A program made the position numbers and the translations under genes. Positions 59,738 to 64,000 of a stretch of 64,000 nt of DNA are shown here, one piece after another (within the stretch, counting starts at the first letter, position 1; every line of letters begins with the position of its first letter). The notes under the pieces were generated by a model that made no database searches, had not been told where the DNA came from, and worked only from the letters and a program-made list of their open reading frames with translations. Source of the DNA: an uncultured Mediterranea sp. (GTDB taxonomy: Bacteria; Bacteroidota; Bacteroidia; Bacteroidales; Bacteroidaceae). The stretch covers positions 62,001 to 126,000 of the forward strand of contig NZ_CABUOL010000001.1 in NCBI RefSeq assembly GCF_902493215.1, written 5' to 3'.

Positions 59738-61249
59738 TCACTCCATCCGAATCACATTCAATTCATAGATGGCTGGCGGAGCGATTGCTTTCACAACTCT
59801 CAGACGTAATTGGGAAGTGGAATACAGATGCGGAAAACGGATCACTTTACAGTCACCCATCGGTTCGTCCGCATAATAAACGGTTTTCCATTGGCCATCT
59901 TTCCAAATGTCTATGGCATACTCCTGAATGCGGTTCGTACGGATATTGGAGAAACCGTCACTGGCCGTTTTCATGTCACAATATTCAAAAATGGACAATT
60001 TATTGAACGGTTTCTTCTCATCCAAAGGAATGGTCAGTACGGCCAGCGTATCCGTACTGGCAGCAGCCCAATAGGTCTGCATACCGCCGTCGGTAGCCAA
60101 ACGGGCACCATATTTATCAGCCTCATCTTTCCATACCGAACTTGCAGAAGCCGAGCTTCCCAACGATACGAATTCACCATTACGAGGCAACGGTTTCCCT
60201 TTCTTCAGACCACCCAAACGCCTGTTCAGTTCGATAATGGCATTGGCTTCATGTTCACGAATCCGCCCCGTATTGTCAGGCGGAACATTCACCACCAGCG
60301 TATTCTGATTGTCTGTACACCAGTAAAACAGTTCTTCCAACTCGTCCAGATCTCTTACAGGCGTATAGCGGTCTTTCTGAAACCAGTTCCATGCCTTACT
60401 CAAACAAATCGTATGTTCAAAGGGCAGATAATACGATTCCCCTTCATGGATGTATTGTTTCTTGTCCAATTTATGGGCAATCTTGGGATCCCACAAACGG
60501 AAATCGCTGGGGAAATACTGGAAGTAATATTTGTTGTCGACCGTCATTGAATCGGGCAAGGCAAATTTACGCTCGCCTTCTTTCAGCACAATGGTGTGGT
60601 TCACTCCAACGGCACATTGGGGTTGCAAACGCTTGATATGGGCATAAATTCTGGGGAGTTGCCATTCCTCGGGCTTCTTGTCCCATCCACCGTCGAACCA
60701 AACCTCATGAACCGGTCCGTATTGTGTCAACAACTCTGTCAACTGTTTCTCCATATAGTCGATGTAGTCACCGAAATTCTTGCTTTTATACAGAGGTTCA
60801 TGCCTGTCCCACAACGAGTAATAAATAGCAAAATCCAATCCATATTTCTTACAAGCTTTGGAAACTTCGGCCACTACATCGGTCTTTACGGGAGAGGAGG
60901 CCACATCGTAATCCGTATACTTACTGTCCCACAAGCAGAAACCGTCATGGTGCTTGGTAATGAGCAGCACATAACGGAAACCGGCTTCTTTGGCTACCCG
61001 TACCCATTGATCACAATCCAACTGAGTAGGATTGTATTTTTCCACAGGAATCTTACCATCGGACCATTCATGATTGGTAAATGTATTCACGCCAAAATGA
61101 ATAAACATACCATACTGACGCTTCATCAAAGCAACCTGTTCTTTGGACGGTTTGTCCGAAGGAGTAAGAATACGGACATCATCATTCTGTGCAGAGACGA
61201 TTCCTGTGAAACCAATCCATATCAGGAGTAAAACGAACCATCTGTTCAT
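59738..61249 (-). CDS. GH29 alpha-L-fucosidase with C-terminal discoidin-like domain
   Basis: This 503-residue protein has a signal peptide ending near VSAQ (21) and a GH29 barrel: YGMFIHFGVNTFTNHEW, LLITKHHDGFCLWDSK near 95-110, nucleophile Asp186 in HEVWFDGGWD. A beta-sandwich like F5/8 type C lies at about 360-503 and ends in YELNVIRME. It is diverged from the gene at 58294. It probably works on fucosylated host or dietary glycans. Confidence 0.9.
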   Translation of the reverse strand: MNRWFVLLLIWIGFTGIVSAQNDDVRILTPSDKPSKEQVALMKRQYGMFIHFGVNTFTNHEWSDGKIPVEKYNPTQLDCDQWVRVAKEAGFRYVLLITKHHDGFCLWDSKYTDYDVASSPVKTDVVAEVSKACKKYGLDFAIYYSLWDRHEPLYKSKNFGDYIDYMEKQLTELLTQYGPVHEVWFDGGWDKKPEEWQLPRIYAHIKRLQPQCAVGVNHTIVLKEGERKFALPDSMTVDNKYYFQYFPSDFRLWDPKIAHKLDKKQYIHEGESYYLPFEHTICLSKAWNWFQKDRYTPVRDLDELEELFYWCTDNQNTLVVNVPPDNTGRIREHEANAIIELNRRLGGLKKGKPLPRNGEFVSLGSSASASSVWKDEADKYGARLATDGGMQTYWAAASTDTLAVLTIPLDEKKPFNKLSIFEYCDMKTASDGFSNIRTNRIQEYAIDIWKDGQWKTVYYADEPMGDCKVIRFPHLYSTSQLRLRVVKAIAPPAIYELNVIRME

Positions 61250-61278
61250 TTTTATATATAATCACATATTATTGGACT

Positions 61279-62523
61279 CTATTTGTTAAACTCTTTCACC
61301 GCATCGAACATGGCAATGATGTTCTGAGGGGGCACGTCGGGCAGAATATTGTGTACTGTATTAAAGACAAAGCCACCTCCCTTTGACATGATTTCCAGAC
61401 GCTCCAATACTTGTCTGCGTACATCTTCCGGAGTACCATTATTCAGTGTACCGACTGTTTCGACACCTCCTCCCCAGAAGGTGCAGTCCTTACCGAACTC
61501 ACGTTTCAGGAACTCCGGCTCCATGTTCACCGCATTGGTCTGCACCGGGTTGAATATCTCAATACCAGCCTCTATCAGGTCGGGCATCAGACTGGATATA
61601 GAACCACAGGAATGGATAAAGGTGTGCATGTTACTGTGCGACTTGACATAATCACACAACTGTTTATGACGGGGCTTGAACAAAGCCTTGTAGGTATCCA
61701 CATCCATAAACGGACCGTTCGTCATGCCTAAATCGTCGCCAAAACGGATGATGTCCACAATGTCGCCCACCGAAGCGCAAACCTTCTCCAGTGTAGCCAG
61801 ATGACGTTCCAAAACCTGATCCAGCATACGGGCCACTTCATCCGGGTCGCAGAGTAGATCCATCAGGAAGTTGTCCATACGACGCAGGAAAGTACCCCAC
61901 TCGAAAAGATTGCAACCACAGACTATCATCAAAGCCTTATCGGTCGTTTCACGCAACCGGAGGGTACGCTTACGCAATTCATCCCAAAAGCCGGGATCGG
62001 AAGCATGGTCCCAGGGACTGTGCACATAACGTGACCATAATACTTTCCCCATCTCGTTGTCCAATGAGGAATAATCCGACGGGAAACCGTCTACATAAGG
62101 GAAATAGGTTTGGTCGAAGAAGGTTGCACCTTTGGGCATCCGCGCCAACATGCGTACACCGTCATCGTCATAACACGAATAGGAACCATCGGCCTGCTTT
62201 ACCGGATGGAAACTATTTGGATAGAAAGCCTTGTCACCATTGGCCAGCTCTGTTTCGTACCAGTCTTCCGGACGGGTATTGAAAGCCCGGCCAATATCGA
62301 TGACATCTACACCAAACTGGTCGAGTACCGCCATATCCGGCTGGGCCAACTGTTGAACCACATCGTAAATCCATACCGGCAAATCATCGCGGCCGATAGC
62401 CTTGAGCAGATTGGAATAAGCGATGGCCGATATACCCGAACTCGGGGTTGAACCCATATCTACAGGCACCCGATCGGGTTCCTTATGGGCGATTGCTGCT
62501 AAAACACGTTCTCTTGAAGTCAT
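61279..62523 (-). CDS. UroD-family (methylcobamide:CoM methyltransferase-like) protein
   Basis: This 414-residue protein begins MTSRERVLAAIAHKEPDRVPVD, the typical start of the MtaA/UroD-like methyltransferase family, and continues with an eight-stranded barrel. HTFIHSCGSISSLMPDLIEAGIEIFNPVQT near 300-330 has the H-x-C zinc pattern of corrinoid-linked methyltransferases rather than the heme enzyme HemE. It therefore probably moves a methyl group between a corrinoid protein and an acceptor. No corrinoid-binding protein lies in the window. It lies 29 nt upstream of the GH29 gene and 28 nt after the transporter gene. Confidence 0.8.
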   Translation of the reverse strand: MTSRERVLAAIAHKEPDRVPVDMGSTPSSGISAIAYSNLLKAIGRDDLPVWIYDVVQQLAQPDMAVLDQFGVDVIDIGRAFNTRPEDWYETELANGDKAFYPNSFHPVKQADGSYSCYDDDGVRMLARMPKGATFFDQTYFPYVDGFPSDYSSLDNEMGKVLWSRYVHSPWDHASDPGFWDELRKRTLRLRETTDKALMIVCGCNLFEWGTFLRRMDNFLMDLLCDPDEVARMLDQVLERHLATLEKVCASVGDIVDIIRFGDDLGMTNGPFMDVDTYKALFKPRHKQLCDYVKSHSNMHTFIHSCGSISSLMPDLIEAGIEIFNPVQTNAVNMEPEFLKREFGKDCTFWGGGVETVGTLNNGTPEDVRRQVLERLEIMSKGGGFVFNTVHNILPDVPPQNIIAMFDAVKEFNK

Positions 62524-62551
62524 ATCTTTACTTTTATACTATATTAAAAAC

Positions 62552-63577
62552 TCAATTACTGCTGATTCCGATAATAAAGGAAGAAATAACCAGAATGGCC
62601 AGGCCTACATACATCCAAGCACGTACCCGAGACGTCACCCGTTTCCATTCCCCCCGATACAATCCCCAAATCGTTGCGAAAACAATGGTCAGAGACATCA
62701 GGATGCCCCATGCCGTGAAAGAATACGCTCCCATGAAACTTTTCCCCATTCCGTAAGTAATCATATTGAGGAACCAGAGAAAGCCGGAAAGGGCACAAAG
62801 AAGATAGTTGGATGTCAACTTTCCTTCACTTGTTCCGGCAAACAAGTTCAGACTGCCGTTTTTATAACCGACCCAAAGACACCAAATCAAGGTAATCAGA
62901 AAAGAACCGGCAAACAAAACGGTTACCGTGGGAAGCATAACGAACAACTCATTCACTCCCCTGTCTGCAAAAACACGGGAAATATCATTACCTTGCTCAA
63001 TTCCCAAAGCCTGCGAAGCTCCCGTCAGTCCGACAAACAAGGCCAGCAGAATACCTTTCTTGAAGTCGAGTGTCGTCTCCTGACCGTCACTTCCCTGGCT
63101 GTCTTTCTTATAACCGGAATAAGCGCTTACCAATACGCCGACTACCCCAATCGAAAGTCCCAAGACCAACATCGGGCCACCCGATCCGCTGAACATTCCC
63201 TCAATCCGTCCGTCAAGCATCGGCGGTATTACCGTACCCAAAACCATCATCAGTCCCAACGAAATAATGAACCCCAAGGATACTCCCAGGTATTTCAACG
63301 AAAGGCCGAATGTCAGGTTACAAATTCCGTACAGGACTCCCAGCAGAAAAATCCGTCCCAGCAATCCCGGCGGACATGTAGAAAGTACCGACAGGAAATC
63401 GGGACAGAAAAGCAGACAAGACAAGAGGGGGACCACTACGTAAGCAAACAAACTGTATACCAACCAATGGTTCTCCCATTTCCATCCCTTCACCTTCTCG
63501 AACGGCATGGAAAAACTTCCCGAAGCAAATGCTCCGACTGCAATAATGGCTATTCCATACAATAAATCTATACTCAT
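62552..63577 (-). CDS. RhaT-like sugar/proton symporter
   Basis: This 341-residue protein has about ten hydrophobic segments and resembles the L-rhamnose-proton symporter family (RhaT, DMT superfamily). Matching regions are GSFSMPFEKVKGWKWENHWLVYSLFA near the N-terminus and NMITYGMGKSFMGAYSFTAWGILMSLTIVFA near 265-300. A six-deoxysugar such as fucose or rhamnose is a plausible substrate given the fucosidases downstream, but I cannot fix it. It lies between the methyltransferase-like gene and the MetH-activation-like gene. Confidence 0.85.
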   Translation of the reverse strand: MSIDLLYGIAIIAVGAFASGSFSMPFEKVKGWKWENHWLVYSLFAYVVVPLLSCLLFCPDFLSVLSTCPPGLLGRIFLLGVLYGICNLTFGLSLKYLGVSLGFIISLGLMMVLGTVIPPMLDGRIEGMFSGSGGPMLVLGLSIGVVGVLVSAYSGYKKDSQGSDGQETTLDFKKGILLALFVGLTGASQALGIEQGNDISRVFADRGVNELFVMLPTVTVLFAGSFLITLIWCLWVGYKNGSLNLFAGTSEGKLTSNYLLCALSGFLWFLNMITYGMGKSFMGAYSFTAWGILMSLTIVFATIWGLYRGEWKRVTSRVRAWMYVGLAILVISSFIIGISSN

Positions 63578-63590
63578 AGGCTATTTTTTA

Positions 63591-64000
63591 TCAGTTACGT
63601 TTAATCCGACGATACACACACGTGGAGCTGTGACAGATACTGCATCCATATGGACGCTTCTGTATATTTGTACCAATACCTATTACCCCACTGACCGACT
63701 TAATCGGTTGCATCAAACAAGATTCTGTCAACGTCACTCCCGTGCGGTTATCGTCCAATAAAGAAAATAAGGACTGCTGCCCGCTTACATGCCATTCGCA
63801 ATACCCCGGACTATAACGGTTGCTGATTCTCAGCTGCTGAAGATTCATTTCCGTTTCCAACGCTTGCTGGATACGGTCCATCGCATTTTCGACCGTTACC
63901 GACCCTATTGCATCAACAATAAAAGCTTCCGGCAGATCTCCCTGTTTCAGATATGCGTTTGCCAAGTCTGTAAAAAGTGCTCCGGCCGTACAGACAAAGA
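63591..64000 (-). CDS. MetH-activation-domain-like protein (5' end cut)
   Basis: The frame is open to the window edge, so the true start lies beyond 64000; 136 residues are visible. They match the end of the vitamin B12-dependent methionine synthase activation domain: FVCTAGALFTDL, SPGYCEWHVSGQQSLFSLLDD, and GVTLTESCLMQPIKSVSGVIGIG. It ends CSICHSSTCVYRR, a possible metal-binding tail. Such stand-alone proteins reactivate corrinoid cofactors with S-adenosylmethionine. It lies 13 nt before the transporter gene. Confidence 0.75.
   Translation of the reverse strand, partial: FVCTAGALFTDLANAYLKQGDLPEAFIVDAIGSVTVENAMDRIQQALETEMNLQQLRISNRYSPGYCEWHVSGQQSLFSLLDDNRTGVTLTESCLMQPIKSVSGVIGIGTNIQKRPYGCSICHSSTCVYRRIKRN

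Overview
The window reads as chromosome of a Bacteroides species (Bacteroidota). The evidence is the family content (NVEALA, DUF3316, DUF4494, DUF3127, 6-bladed beta-propeller lipoproteins, OMP_b-brl_3 barrels, GH29 enzymes and serine-type sulfatases) and the promoters. About a dozen genes are preceded by the Bacteroidota sigma-ABfr signature, TTTG, then 20-21 nt, then TAnnTTTG, in place of -35/-10 boxes. Several acidic stretches after lipoprotein cysteines also fit the Bacteroidota surface-export signal. No rRNA, CRISPR array or insertion sequence was seen. One tRNA (Leu, anticodon UAG) lies at 10434-10515.

Layout. 208-5281: an AraC-type regulator, a large coiled-coil lipoprotein, an outer-membrane barrel and a small DUF4369 lipoprotein. 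5513-10156: parC, a DUF3316 protein and an S41 protease lipoprotein. 10434-20322: mostly housekeeping genes (tRNA-Leu, nitroreductase, riboflavin synthase, phoU, glnS, a TPR protein, DUF368, tpx, DUF4494, yggS, a dihydroorotate-dehydrogenase-like gene), plus a candidate small RNA on the minus strand at about 11873-11963. 20342-32743: a beta-propeller lipoprotein, a PIN-PhoH ATPase, folC, ridA, and a minus-strand run dnaN, exonuclease, coaBC, recN, rlmB and a TPR protein whose protease domain appears dead. 32861-40559: a DUF3127 protein with an SSB-like tail, an outer-membrane barrel, a MgtC/DUF4010 transporter-like protein, a CYTH enzyme with an unannotated 44-residue membrane protein beside it, and a three-module esterase. 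40627-42690: an orphan VapE-like ATPase with repeat-rich upstream DNA.

43134-53829 is the most unusual part. It holds an O-antigen-ligase-like membrane protein with TPRs, a four-cysteine NVEALA peptide, and then two copies of one four-gene module: beta-propeller lipoprotein, membrane-anchored thioredoxin-fold protein, signal peptidase I, transglutaminase-like lipoprotein. In copy 2 the transglutaminase gene is inverted. The two signal peptidases are about 97% identical over their last 223 residues (hand count), while their N-termini and the neighbouring genes have diverged. I infer an envelope system that exports, oxidises, cleaves and perhaps cross-links or displays the NVEALA peptide. This is a hypothesis.

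53834-64000, all minus strand, is a glycan-use region: two serine-type sulfatases, a GH43-superfamily propeller and two GH29 fucosidases. Upstream of the fucosidases are a UroD-family methyltransferase-like protein, a RhaT-like sugar transporter and the end of a MetH-activation-domain protein. Together these suggest use of sulfated, fucosylated glycans with a possible corrinoid-dependent demethylation step.

Three intergenic arrays (10196-10325, 21733-21955, 42529-42690) share a 22-nt period but not one sequence, and are the most striking non-coding signal.
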